64,000 nucleotides of DNA, from positions 124,001 through 188,000 of the forward strand of contig JAEUKI010000040.1 in assembly GCA_016793325.1 (NCBI GenBank), in the 5' to 3' direction. Shown piece by piece: positions 27,392 through 38,621 of the stretch (position 1 is the first letter of the stretch; every line of letters starts with the position of its first letter). The translations under genes were made by a program, and so were the position numbers. Under the pieces are notes generated by a model. That model was not told the DNA's origin and did not search any database. It was given only the letters and a program-made list of their open reading frames with translations. The DNA is from Myxococcales bacterium (GTDB lineage Bacteria; Myxococcota_A; Polyangia; Polyangiales; Ga0077539).

Positions 27392-28510
27392 CTACCCTTG
27401 CAGGATCTCGACGAGCGCGCTGGCGCTCGCTTCGAGCTCTTGTTCGGTGATTCCGAAGAAGAGCGGGAGGTTGAGCGCGCTCTTGCAGAAGCGCTTGGAG
27501 TGCTCGAGCGATCCGAACTTGATCGCGTACGAAGCGGGCGGCTGGCTGTCCATCGTCTCGGGGTACGTGCGACCGAAGCCGATCCCCTTGGCCTTGAGCT
27601 TCTCGGTCACGCTGTTGACGTCGACCGAGTCCGCGACGGTGAACACCGCGAGGTAGCCATTTTCATCGTGGCCCGCGGGCGGCCCGTAGATGCGAAGGTT
27701 GCGCGTGCCGGCGAGGCGCTTGCGATACCACTCGGCGGCGCGGCGGCGGTCCGCGACGATCTCGTCGGTGCGCGCGACCATGTGATTGAGAAACGCCGCC
27801 TGGAGGCCGCCCATGCGCGAGTTCCACCCGACGCGGTCGTACGAGTAGTGCGCGCTGCGGCCGTGGTTGCAGAGCGAGCGGATGAGCTTCTCGCGCGCCT
27901 CGTCGTCGGCGAAGATCGCGCCGCCATCGACGCAGCCACCGACGACTTTGGCTGGATAAAAGCTGGTGGTTCCGACCGTGGAGCCTTGGAGGACGGGCTT
28001 GCCGTCGACCTTCACGCCGAAGCACTGAGCGCCGTCCTCGAGGAGCGAGACGCCCTTCTCCGCGCAGAACTTTCGATACTCGTGGAGGTTCTTCGAGGCC
28101 CACCCGAACAAGTGCACGAGCACGGCCGAGTTGAACTTGTACGCGTCGTACGCCTTGGTGAACTCCGAGAAGCTCATCTGCAGGTCGTCCGGGTCGATGT
28201 CGATCAACACCGGCGTCGCGCCGAGCTGCGCGATGGCCTCGTACGTGGCCCAGAACGTCATGTTGGGCAGCGCGACGCGGTGCCCGTGGCGGACGCCGAG
28301 CGCTTGCAGGCCGATGATGAGCGCGTCCGTTCCGTTGGCGCAGGCGATGGATTTGTTTACGCCGAGCGTCGAGCACAGGGCCTTTTCGAGCGCGCCGACG
28401 CGCGGGCCGCCGACGAACTCGATCTTGTCGAACACCTCGCTCCAGTCCGCGAGGACCTCGCTCTTCATGCTCTTCGTAAGCCGCGCCAGATCGATGAAAG
28501 GAACGTTCAT
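27392..28510 (-). CDS. DegT/DnrJ/EryC1 sugar aminotransferase, GnnB/WbpE-like
   Basis: Product of 372 aa, the usual length. It is PLP-dependent: the Schiff-base Lys is in TSFYPAKVVGG with the Gly-rich CVDGGAIF after it. Cofactor contacts appear as CANGTDALIIGLQALG and LLEDGAQCFG, and NSRMGGLQAAFL is a family signature. Such enzymes aminate keto sugar nucleotides with glutamate. The 3-keto product of the Gfo/Idh/MocA dehydrogenase at 15190-16245 is the natural candidate substrate (GnnA/GnnB or WbpB/WbpE pairs). It is the first gene of the five-gene operon and divergent from the large unknown gene at 28705. The exact substrate is not proven by sequence. Confidence 0.9.
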   Translation of the reverse strand: MNVPFIDLARLTKSMKSEVLADWSEVFDKIEFVGGPRVGALEKALCSTLGVNKSIACANGTDALIIGLQALGVRHGHRVALPNMTFWATYEAIAQLGATPVLIDIDPDDLQMSFSEFTKAYDAYKFNSAVLVHLFGWASKNLHEYRKFCAEKGVSLLEDGAQCFGVKVDGKPVLQGSTVGTTSFYPAKVVGGCVDGGAIFADDEAREKLIRSLCNHGRSAHYSYDRVGWNSRMGGLQAAFLNHMVARTDEIVADRRRAAEWYRKRLAGTRNLRIYGPPAGHDENGYLAVFTVADSVDVNSVTEKLKAKGIGFGRTYPETMDSQPPASYAIKFGSLEHSKRFCKSALNLPLFFGITEQELEASASALVEILQG

Positions 28511-28704
28511 GACCACTCTCCACGCCCTCGGATGAAACGGCTCCGAGAAACGCGCGGAGTGTATGCCACATCCTCCCGGGTAAATGCAGCGCCGAGAGCG
28601 CCCCGTTCGGGCTTGCAAATCGACCGTTCACCGCGAAGAGCTTGCGCGGTTCGCCGGTGCCCGACCGCGGTCGATCGTGCTTCAATCCCGCGTCGAGGGC
28701 TGTT

Positions 28705-31092
28705 TTGACCGAGACTTTGGCAAGCGCCACGGCGAAGCGCGACGCGGAGGTCCTCGCGGCGCGCCAGGCCCTCGCGCGGGCCGAGACCGAAGCGCAGCGC
28801 CGAGACGCGGTGCTCCGAGAGTTTCGCGCGAAGCTCGCGTGGCAGTCGCGCGTCGACCAAGAGCGCATCACGGACGTCATCGAGCTCGCCGCGAGGGTGT
28901 ACGTCGGGGAGCTCTCGGCGAGCGACGCGCTCGCGATCGCGCGGGGGGTCGCCTTCGACGAAGCGTCGGGCGTCCGCGAGCTGCAATGGGTGACTCCGCC
29001 CGAGCTGTGGCCGGAGCTGCGCGCGCTGTTTTCTCCGCGCGAAGCCGACGCGATCGACCGCGTCGAGCGCGCGATCGAACGCGGCGATTTCGACCTCGCG
29101 CAGCGGCTCTCGCGGCAGTGCGTCGCGTCCCCAGCAGGCATCGGCCGCGTCTGCCTCGCCCTCCGGCTCGCGTCGCAATCGACCAGTGATTTTGCTGACC
29201 GTGCGGCGACCCTCATCCGCGAAGCGCTCGACCCTGACAACCCTCTCAACGAGTTCGAGCCGATCGCACAGCGGGCGGACGTCGTCGCTCGATGCGCGGT
29301 GGCCCTCGACGGGTCTGCGCTCGAGAGCGCAGCGAGCCGCGCTCGAACGATGCTCGAGGGGATCGACGCGACCGACGAGCTCGATGTGAACGTCACGCTC
29401 GCAGTGATCACGGCGCTCGCCTGCGCCAACGACCTTTCGAGCGCGATGGCTCTCTGGCGCGCGCGGTTTGTCACGCGATCGCTCGACCCCATCGCGCTCG
29501 ACGACGCGCTTCGAGCGCACAGGGCGATCGTCGCGTCGCTCACGCCCGAGGCGCGCGCCTCGTGGGAGAGCGAGCTCGCAGACAGCATCGACCCCGATAC
29601 CGCGCGCTTCGACGTCGCGGCGTTCGGCGAAGAGATGCGCGGAAGAGAGAGAGAGAAGCTCCTCGCCGAGGCGAGTCGACGCGCTCGATCTGCGCTCGCG
29701 TCCCGAACGGTCGTCGACTGGATTTCATCCGAGCGAGAGGGCGCTTCGAATCGCGCGATCGGTCGGCGCACCACCGCAGATCTCCGCGCGCGATCGCTCG
29801 AGATCAACTCGATCATAGAACCGAATCGATTCGACGAAGCTCTCGTGTCGTGGCTCGTCGATCACTACGGGCGCTTGGGCGAAGAGAAGGGAGCCATCGA
29901 GCAAGCGCTGCGCCGGTCCATCGTGCGCGCGGGGCAGAGAGGCTTCGCGCAGGCGCTCGTGTGCATCCGAGAGATGCCCGTCGAGCGGCTGTTCTCGACG
30001 CCTCGCTTCTACGACGGCCTGCCGGTCGAGCTCGTGCGCGAGCTCCTCGCGAGGCGCCCGACGAGCGCGAGTCCATCGCCGATCGGACCGTGGATTTTCG
30101 CGCTCGACAGCGCGCTCGATCCACCGACGCGCGAGCGGGTCGACGCCATCTTGGCTGCGGCGAACGTCCGCTTCACGACGAGCTCGACCCCGATCGATCT
30201 GCGCCTACCGGCCCTCGACGACCCGCGCAACTCGGTGTGGATCGACGCGTGGCCGGAGCAAGCGACGCGTGAGTTTCTGAGCCGCGACGCTGCGGGACGT
30301 GCGCTCGGTGCGCGCAGAGCCGAAGTGGCGATGCGCTTGTGGCGGGACGAAGATTTCGTCGAGTGGTGCGACGCGTACGAGGCGCTGTTGGAGTGCATCG
30401 AGTTCGCCAGCGAACAGACGTTGTCCGTGTGCGAAGGCGTGACGTGGAGCGCAGAGACGAGCGCGCTCGCGCATCGAGCGATCCTGCGCGAGCGCGAGCT
30501 TCGGGCGCGGCGCGGGATCGCCGCGAGAGACCTGGGCCCGGTCGCGCAAAGGGCGTTCAAGCAGATCGCCGCCGAGGAACCAGGCGATTCGTGGGAGGGG
30601 CTCGTCCGCGGGCTGCTCGGCCATCGACGATTCAAGGGGCTGCGGGCGGGGTTCGAAGCGATCGCGATGACGACCGACGAACGGGCGATCGCGACGGACA
30701 TCGTGAAGCTCGGGATCGTCGACGAAGCGATCGACGCGAGCAAAGGGCTCTACGCCGACTGCCGCGTGCGATTGCTCTCGGAGCTGTGGAGCGCGATGAC
30801 GCCCGAGGACCGCGCGCGGACGCTTCCGTGGATGGAGGCGCGCATTCGTGAATTCGTGTGGACCGACGCGAGTCCCGCGCTCGTGCGCGATCTGTCGGTC
30901 GAGTTGTTGATCGAGCTGTGGGGCGCGATGGTGGGGAGCACCGTGAATCAACTGTGCTCGCGCGCGCAGGCGATCCGCCGTCTCGCCGGCGAAGAAGCCC
31001 TGGTGCAGCTCGCCGCGGAAATCGTCGGATTTCACACGCAAATCGAGGGAAAACCGATGCTGCTCGTCGGCCAAAGGGGGACGGTGCTCTGA
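28705..31092 (+). CDS. large helical protein of unknown function, 3' end within a repeat
   Basis: About 795 aa. The TTG at 28705 was chosen because GAGGG lies 5 nt upstream; an in-frame TTG at 28642 would add 21 residues. There is no signal peptide and no transmembrane segment. It opens with a probable coiled coil (AEVLAARQALARAETEAQRR). The remainder is Leu/Ala/Glu/Arg-rich with many helix pairs, as in a scaffold or TPR/HEAT-like solenoid, but no clear repeat consensus was found. The last residues (RGTVL) and the stop are encoded by the inverted copy of the ~88-bp repeat. The original C-terminus may therefore have been replaced. Confidence 0.7.
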   Translation: MTETLASATAKRDAEVLAARQALARAETEAQRRDAVLREFRAKLAWQSRVDQERITDVIELAARVYVGELSASDALAIARGVAFDEASGVRELQWVTPPELWPELRALFSPREADAIDRVERAIERGDFDLAQRLSRQCVASPAGIGRVCLALRLASQSTSDFADRAATLIREALDPDNPLNEFEPIAQRADVVARCAVALDGSALESAASRARTMLEGIDATDELDVNVTLAVITALACANDLSSAMALWRARFVTRSLDPIALDDALRAHRAIVASLTPEARASWESELADSIDPDTARFDVAAFGEEMRGREREKLLAEASRRARSALASRTVVDWISSEREGASNRAIGRRTTADLRARSLEINSIIEPNRFDEALVSWLVDHYGRLGEEKGAIEQALRRSIVRAGQRGFAQALVCIREMPVERLFSTPRFYDGLPVELVRELLARRPTSASPSPIGPWIFALDSALDPPTRERVDAILAAANVRFTTSSTPIDLRLPALDDPRNSVWIDAWPEQATREFLSRDAAGRALGARRAEVAMRLWRDEDFVEWCDAYEALLECIEFASEQTLSVCEGVTWSAETSALAHRAILRERELRARRGIAARDLGPVAQRAFKQIAAEEPGDSWEGLVRGLLGHRRFKGLRAGFEAIAMTTDERAIATDIVKLGIVDEAIDASKGLYADCRVRLLSELWSAMTPEDRARTLPWMEARIREFVWTDASPALVRDLSVELLIELWGAMVGSTVNQLCSRAQAIRRLAGEEALVQLAAEIVGFHTQIEGKPMLLVGQRGTVL

Positions 31093-31163
31093 TCCTCACA
31101 TTTGCAATTGGCCGCATTGCGAACACGGGATTCCCATATTGGACTCACAGGGCGTCTGTCATA
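31077..31163 (-). repeat. 88-bp interspersed repeat, copy 1 (inverted)
   Basis: Read on the minus strand it matches the two direct copies downstream. It starts with TATGACAGAC, has GTGAGTCCAATAT in the middle, and ends with ATTGCAAATGTGAGGATCAG followed by AGCACCGTCCCC. It overlaps the last five codons and the stop of the large unknown gene. The middle is more divergent than the two ends. Confidence 0.85.
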
Positions 31164-31177
31164 AAAGAGGGGCCGCC

Positions 31178-31266
31178 TCTGACAAATATCCTTTGAGTCC
31201 AGTATAGAAATCTCGCATCTATCGTCAGGCCGATTGCAAATGCGAGGATCAGAGCACCGTCCCCAC
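31178..31266 (+). repeat. 88-bp interspersed repeat, copy 2
   Basis: Direct copy, 89 bp, ending in ATTGCAAATGCGAGGATCAG then AGCACCGTCCCCAC. Its 3' 35 bp differ from copy 3 at only two positions. CTCGCAT in the middle and ATGCGAG near the 3' end are inverted and can pair, giving a REP-like structure. Confidence 0.85.
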
Positions 31267-31278
31267 CCCGCAGGACCC

Positions 31279-31367
31279 TATGACAGACACCCTCTGAGTC
31301 CAATATAGAAATCTCGCATTCGCTGTATAGCGGATTGCAAATGTGAGAATCAGAGCACCGTCCCCAC
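31279..31367 (+). repeat. 88-bp interspersed repeat, copy 3
   Basis: Direct copy, 89 bp, ending exactly one base before the TAA of obg (complement at 31368-31370). It is 101 bp downstream of copy 2 with the same internal layout. The three copies together fill the whole interval between two convergent genes, so they may also act as terminators. Confidence 0.85.
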
Positions 31368-33982
<2,615 letters not shown>

Positions 33983-34005
33983 GGATTCACCTCGGTGACC
34001 CTGTC

Positions 34006-34737
34006 GTGATAGTTACTATCATAGTGATAGCAACTATCAACTCGCGCCCTCGCGCGCCCAAGAAGGCCCCCGAGCCCCTCTCCGAGCCCACGGTGAAGCC
34101 GCTCGCGGCGCGGCGTGCCGAGCAGAAGCACGAGGCGATGCGCGCGGTGCAAGACGCGGCGCTCTCGCTCATCGAAGCCTCGGGCTACGACGCCGTGCGT
34201 ATCGAGGACATCGCGCGCGAAGCGGGCGTCGGGCCCGCGTCGGTGTACCGATACTTCTCGACCAAAGAGCGCGTGGTGCTCTGGGACGAGTACGACGCGG
34301 CGATGTTCGCGCAGTTCGAGCAGGCGCTGTCGAAGCAAGGGCCCGTCGAAGCCATGCGCGCGACGTTGGGCGCCTCGCTCGACGCTGTGTACCGTCGCGA
34401 CAAAGAGAGGATCTTGCGGAGGGCGCGGCTGATCGCGGCCGTTCCTGCGTTGGCGGCGGGAGCCGCGGCGGACGCAGCGGGGATGCGCGTCGCCCTCGCG
34501 GCGGCGCTCGTTCGAACGAAGCGCGCGCGAACGCCCTTCGAAGCGCAAGTGATCGCCGCCGCGTTGACGGGCGTCATCGTCGCTGCGGTCGAGGCATGGG
34601 TCGAGACCGCCGCACGAAAACCGCTGCTCTCGCACATCGAGCGCGCCCTCGACACGCTCGCGAAGCTGGCGACAGACGCGACGGGCCGCGAGGTCGGCCC
34701 ACGAATTCGAGACAAACCGAAGCCCTCGCGCGAGTGA
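34006..34737 (+). CDS. TetR family transcriptional regulator
   Basis: Product of 243 aa from GTG 34006, which has GGTGA 7 nt upstream. The first ~12 codons are read through the operator palindromes, so a later start such as GTG 34093 (VKPLAARRAEQ) is possible. The DNA-binding domain runs from HEAMRAVQDAALSLIEASGY through DIAREAGVGPASVYRYFSTK, a clear TetR helix-turn-helix. The C-terminal half is a variable ligand-binding helical domain (DTLAKLATD near the end). It is divergent from the UbiB-like kinase gene. The ligand is unknown. Confidence 0.9.
   Translation: MIVTIIVIATINSRPRAPKKAPEPLSEPTVKPLAARRAEQKHEAMRAVQDAALSLIEASGYDAVRIEDIAREAGVGPASVYRYFSTKERVVLWDEYDAAMFAQFEQALSKQGPVEAMRATLGASLDAVYRRDKERILRRARLIAAVPALAAGAAADAAGMRVALAAALVRTKRARTPFEAQVIAAALTGVIVAAVEAWVETAARKPLLSHIERALDTLAKLATDATGREVGPRIRDKPKPSRE
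34007..34039. promoter_or_regulatory. double palindromic TetR operator
   Basis: Two near-identical 15-bp palindromes, TGATAGTTACTATCA (34007-34021) and TGATAGCAACTATCA (34025-34039), centres 18 bp apart. They sit at the start of the TetR gene and just upstream of the divergent UbiB-like gene. The half-site TGATAG and its spacing suit cooperative binding of two TetR dimers. Repression of the UbiB-like promoter and autoregulation are inferred. Confidence 0.7.
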
Positions 34738-34803
34738 CGCTTGTGTGAGCGCCCCGCGATCGCTCGACGATCGTCGCGCTTCCGAGAGACACTCGCAGGC
34801 TCG

Positions 34804-35793
34804 ATGCGATTTCACGCTCTCGCGCTCCTCTCGTTGGCTGGCTCGTTCACGGGTTGCTTCGTCGGAGGAGGAACGCCCCCCGACGCGCAACGGCCCGACA
34901 GCGCGTCGCCCGTCGATCGCACCGAGCCGCCCGCGGACAGCGCTGCTCCCGAAGACGCCACGACGACAACCGACGCGCCCGTCGCGATGGACGTGACGGC
35001 GCAGGACACTCGCGCGTCGACGGACACCGGGGTCGTGCGGGACGTTCAAGTCGCGGACGTGCGCAGCGACACGGGCGCTGGGTCGAGCGACGGCGGAGGC
35101 TGCGTCGGTCGCTTGTTTTGCGACGATTTCGAGCGAGGAACCGCGGGCAGCGCCCCGAGCGCCCCGTGGCGCGTGAACACCAACATGGGCACCGTCACCG
35201 TCTCGACCACGCGCGCTCGAAGCGGAACTCGCTCGGTCCGCGTGACCACCGCGAGCGCCGCGTACAAGTCCGCGATGATGTACATCGACGGGGCGCCGGT
35301 GTTTCCCGTGACGGGCAACGTCGTGTTCGGGCGAATGATGTTCTACATGGACCGCGCCGCCAACGATGGCGTGCACTGGACCATGATCGAGGGCCGCGGC
35401 CCGCTCGAGAGCCGCATGGGCGTCACGTCGATCTATCGCTACGGCGGGCAACACATGCAGCGCCTCATGTCCAACTACGAGACCTCCGGCGCGCGCACGG
35501 ACTGCTGGGATCACTCGGCGACAGCCATCCCGCAAGGGCGCTGGGCGTGCATGGAGTGGCGGTTCGACGGGCCGCGCAACGCGATGCAGTTCTGGCTCGA
35601 CGGACGCGAGCTCACGGACATCGCGACGACCATGCGCGGCGAGGGATGCATCGGGCACGACCTCGGGGACGACTGGCTCGCGCCGAGATTTCAGCGCATG
35701 GCCGTCGGCTGGGAGAGCTACCAGATGGACGACGCGCGCGAGGCGTTCATCGATGACGTCGTGTTCGACGACGAGCGCATCGGCTGCCCCTGA
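34804..35793 (+). CDS. lipoprotein with Con A-like jelly-roll domain
   Basis: Product of 329 aa. ATG 34804 gives MRFHALALLSLAGSFTGC, a lipoprotein signal with Cys18. An Asp/Ala/Thr-rich tether runs to ~residue 98, followed by LFCDDFERG. That motif opens LamG/polysaccharide-lyase-like domains in myxobacterial lipoproteins. The rest is beta-rich, with GRWACMEWRFDGPRNAMQFW and QMDDAREAFIDDVVFDDERI near the end. The latter matches the last strands of Concanavalin A-like lectin/glucanase folds. No catalytic Glu pair could be assigned. It lies 113 bp upstream of boxB but appears unrelated to it functionally. Confidence 0.78.
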   Translation: MRFHALALLSLAGSFTGCFVGGGTPPDAQRPDSASPVDRTEPPADSAAPEDATTTTDAPVAMDVTAQDTRASTDTGVVRDVQVADVRSDTGAGSSDGGGCVGRLFCDDFERGTAGSAPSAPWRVNTNMGTVTVSTTRARSGTRSVRVTTASAAYKSAMMYIDGAPVFPVTGNVVFGRMMFYMDRAANDGVHWTMIEGRGPLESRMGVTSIYRYGGQHMQRLMSNYETSGARTDCWDHSATAIPQGRWACMEWRFDGPRNAMQFWLDGRELTDIATTMRGEGCIGHDLGDDWLAPRFQRMAVGWESYQMDDAREAFIDDVVFDDERIGCP

Positions 35794-35906
35794 CCGAGCG
35801 CACCCGCTGCACGCGAGGCGCAAGCGGTGCAGACGATCGTCGTTTGGGCCCTGAAATCGCTGCGCTCTCGCGCTGGTGTCGCGCTTGCTTCGGGCCCGAA
35901 GCGGCC

Positions 35907-37331
35907 ATGGCGATCAACTACGCAGACAAGATTCCCAACAACGTCGACCTCGGTGAGAACAAGCAGCTCCAGCGCGCGCTCGAGCACTGGCAGCCGAAGT
36001 ACCTCGATTGGTGGCGCGAGATGGGGCCCGTCGACAGCACCAACTACGACGTGTACTTGCGCACCGCGGTCAGCGTGGACGCCAAGGGCTGGGCCGAGTT
36101 CGGCTACGTGAAGATGCCCGACTATCGCTGGGGCATCTTCCTCACGCCGCCCGAGAGAGAGCGGCTCGTTCCCTTCGGATCACACAAGGGCGAAGCCGCG
36201 TGGAACGAGGTCCCCGGCGAATACCGCTCGACCCTCCGCCGGATCATCGTCACGCAAGGCGACACCGAGCCCGCGTCGGTCGAGCAACAGCGGCACCTCG
36301 GCCAGACGTGCCCGTCGCTGTACGACCTGCGAAATCTCTATCAGGTCAACGTCGAAGAGGGCCGTCACCTCTGGGCCATGGTCTACCTGCTCCACGCGTA
36401 CTTCGGCCGCGATGGCCGCGAAGAGGGCGAGGCGCTGCTCGAACGACGCTCGGGTGACGAGGACAAACCCAGGATCCTCGGCGCGTTCAACGAGAAGACG
36501 CCGGACTGGTTGTCGTTCTTCATGTTCACGTTTCTCACAGACAGGGACGGCAAGTATCAGCTCGCCGCGCTCGCCGAGTCGGGCTTCGATCCGCTCGCGC
36601 GCAGCACGCGCTTCATGCTCACCGAAGAAGCGCACCACTTGTTCGTGGGCGAGACCGGCATCGGCCGCATCCTTCAGCGCACCGCCGAGGTGATGAACGA
36701 GCAGAAGACCGACGACCCCGAGAAGCTCCGTCGCTTCGGCGTGATCGACATCCCCACAATTCAAAAGTACCTGAATTTTCACTTCTCGGTGACGCTGGAC
36801 CTCTACGGATCCGAGGTGTCTTCCAACGCGTCCAACTTCTTTCAGATGGGCCTCAAGGGCCGCTTCGAAGAAGAGAAGCTCAAGGACGATCACCGTCTCA
36901 ACGACTCGGAGTACCCGATCCTCGAGCCCGTCGGCGAGCGCCTCGTCGAGAAGCACCACCCGGCGCTGCTCGCGCTCAACGAGCGGCTGCGCGACGACTA
37001 CATCAAGGACTGCCAAGCCGGCGTCGACCGCTGGAACAAGTCACTTGAAAAATTGGGCGTGCAAACAAAGCTCACGCTCCCGCACAAGGCGTTTCACCGA
37101 AAGATCGGCGTCTTTGCAGAGAGCCACATCAGCCCCGAGGGCAAGGTCCTCAGCGAGTCCGATTGGACGCGGCACAGCGGCGATTGGCTCCCGGGCAAGG
37201 GCGACCACGAGCACGTGCAGTCGGTCATGAAGCGCGAGGTCGAGCCCGGCAAATACGCGAGCTACATCGCTCCCCCCGCGCGCGAGATCAACAACCAAGC
37301 GCGCGGGTTCGAGTACGTGAAGTTCCACTGA
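35907..37331 (+). CDS. boxB: benzoyl-CoA 2,3-epoxidase oxygenase subunit BoxB
   Basis: Product of 474 aa, the normal BoxB length. It begins [20 protein letters not shown]. The di-iron ligand motifs are visible as [20 protein letters not shown] and [13 protein letters not shown]. The C-terminal region includes [14 protein letters not shown] and [10 protein letters not shown], conserved in BoxB. The enzyme adds oxygen to benzoyl-CoA to form the 2,3-epoxide, the first dedicated step of aerobic benzoate/benzoyl-CoA breakdown, with electrons from BoxA. boxA follows 20 bp downstream. boxC, the ring-opening dihydrolase, is not in the window. Confidence 0.95.
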   Translation: MAINYADKIPNNVDLGENKQLQRALEHWQPKYLDWWREMGPVDSTNYDVYLRTAVSVDAKGWAEFGYVKMPDYRWGIFLTPPERERLVPFGSHKGEAAWNEVPGEYRSTLRRIIVTQGDTEPASVEQQRHLGQTCPSLYDLRNLYQVNVEEGRHLWAMVYLLHAYFGRDGREEGEALLERRSGDEDKPRILGAFNEKTPDWLSFFMFTFLTDRDGKYQLAALAESGFDPLARSTRFMLTEEAHHLFVGETGIGRILQRTAEVMNEQKTDDPEKLRRFGVIDIPTIQKYLNFHFSVTLDLYGSEVSSNASNFFQMGLKGRFEEEKLKDDHRLNDSEYPILEPVGERLVEKHHPALLALNERLRDDYIKDCQAGVDRWNKSLEKLGVQTKLTLPHKAFHRKIGVFAESHISPEGKVLSESDWTRHSGDWLPGKGDHEHVQSVMKREVEPGKYASYIAPPAREINNQARGFEYVKFH

Positions 37332-37351
37332 AGGCCTTGGGAGCTCGAGCG

Positions 37352-38578
37352 ATGCTCTCGCGACAACACCTCATCGACCCCGAGCTCTGCATCCGCTGCA
37401 ACACGTGCGAGAGCGTCTGCAAACCGAAGGCGATCACGCACGACTCGCGCAACTACGTCGTGGACTTCGACAAGTGCAACGAGTGCGGCGACTGCCTCCC
37501 GCCCTGCCCGACCGGCGCGATCGACAACTGGCGCAACGTGAACGCGCCGTGGTCCATCGAAGCGCAGCTCGCGTGGGACGCCCTGCCGACAGAGTCGCAG
37601 CAGCCTCCGGCGAGCGAACGAGCCGCGACGGGCGAGGCGGGCGCCAGCGAAATTCCTGACGAGGTCCGCGCGCTCGAACGCGAGGCGCAGCGCGCGCAGG
37701 GAGGCGCGGCGCCGCCGCCGTGGAGCGCGGCGCACCCTTATGTGGGCCTGTATTCGAGACAGCGTCCAGCGGTCGCGACGGTCAGCGGCAACTACCGACT
37801 CACCGAGCCCTCGTCGCCGGTGGACATCCGGCACATCGTGCTCGATTTCGGGCGCACGGCGATGCCGCTGCTCGAAGGGCAATCGATCGGGATTCTGCCG
37901 CCCGGCCGCGACGCGCGAGGCGACGAGCACCACATCCGCCTGTACTCCGTCGCGAGCCCGCGCAACGGAGAGCGGCCCGGGTACAACAACGTCGCGCTCA
38001 CGGTGAAGCGCGTGACCGAAGACCGCGACGGGCGCCCCGTGCGCGGCGTCGCGTCCAACTACCTGTGCGACCTCGCCATCGGCGACAAGGTCTCTGTCGT
38101 CGGCCCCTTCGGAACGAGCTTTCTCATGCCCAACCACCCGGGCGCGAAGCTCTTGATGGTGTGCACGGGGACGGGCAGCGCTCCGATGCGCGCGATGACC
38201 GAGCGTCGTCGCCGTCGCATGGGGCTCTCCGAGGGCGGCGAGATCTTGTTGTTTTTTGGGGCGCGTAAACAAGAAGAGCTCCCGTACTTCGGGCCGCTGA
38301 AGAAGCTGCCGAAGAGCCTCATCGACGTCGAGCTCGCGTTCTCTCGCGACGAGCGGCACCCCAAGAGCTACGTGCAAGATCGCATGCTCGCGCGGGCTGA
38401 CACCGTGGGCGCGTGGCTCGAGAGCGACGATTGCTTCGTGTTTCTCTGCGGACACAAGCGCATGGAGGAGGGCGTGCTCGAGGCGTTCGCCAAGATCGCC
38501 GAGGCTCGCGGATTGCCGTGGGCCTCCGTGCGAGAGCGAATGCGCGCCGAGGGGCGCTTTCACGTCGAGACGTACTGA
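37352..38578 (+). CDS. boxA: benzoyl-CoA epoxidase reductase BoxA
   Basis: Product of 408 aa. Two 4Fe-4S ferredoxin motifs lie at the N-terminus ([13 protein letters not shown] and [15 protein letters not shown], ~residues 13-55). A variable linker (~80-120) leads to an FNR-type flavin/NADPH module: [12 protein letters not shown] for FAD binding and [14 protein letters not shown] for nicotinamide. It ends with GRFHVETY, as in ferredoxin-NADP reductases. BoxA delivers NADPH electrons to BoxB. The gene is 20 bp after boxB, in one transcript. Confidence 0.94.
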   Translation: MLSRQHLIDPELCIRCNTCESVCKPKAITHDSRNYVVDFDKCNECGDCLPPCPTGAIDNWRNVNAPWSIEAQLAWDALPTESQQPPASERAATGEAGASEIPDEVRALEREAQRAQGGAAPPPWSAAHPYVGLYSRQRPAVATVSGNYRLTEPSSPVDIRHIVLDFGRTAMPLLEGQSIGILPPGRDARGDEHHIRLYSVASPRNGERPGYNNVALTVKRVTEDRDGRPVRGVASNYLCDLAIGDKVSVVGPFGTSFLMPNHPGAKLLMVCTGTGSAPMRAMTERRRRRMGLSEGGEILLFFGARKQEELPYFGPLKKLPKSLIDVELAFSRDERHPKSYVQDRMLARADTVGAWLESDDCFVFLCGHKRMEEGVLEAFAKIAEARGLPWASVRERMRAEGRFHVETY

Positions 38579-38621
38579 GAGCGCGCTGAAGAGAGCGCTA
38601 CACTCGTCGGCTCGGCCCGCG

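Noticed and set aside
34006..34737. TetR protein as the regulator of boxBA
   Set aside because: It sits next to the UbiB-like gene with its palindromes there, and a lipoprotein gene separates it from boxB. BoxR-type shikimate-kinase-like features are absent.
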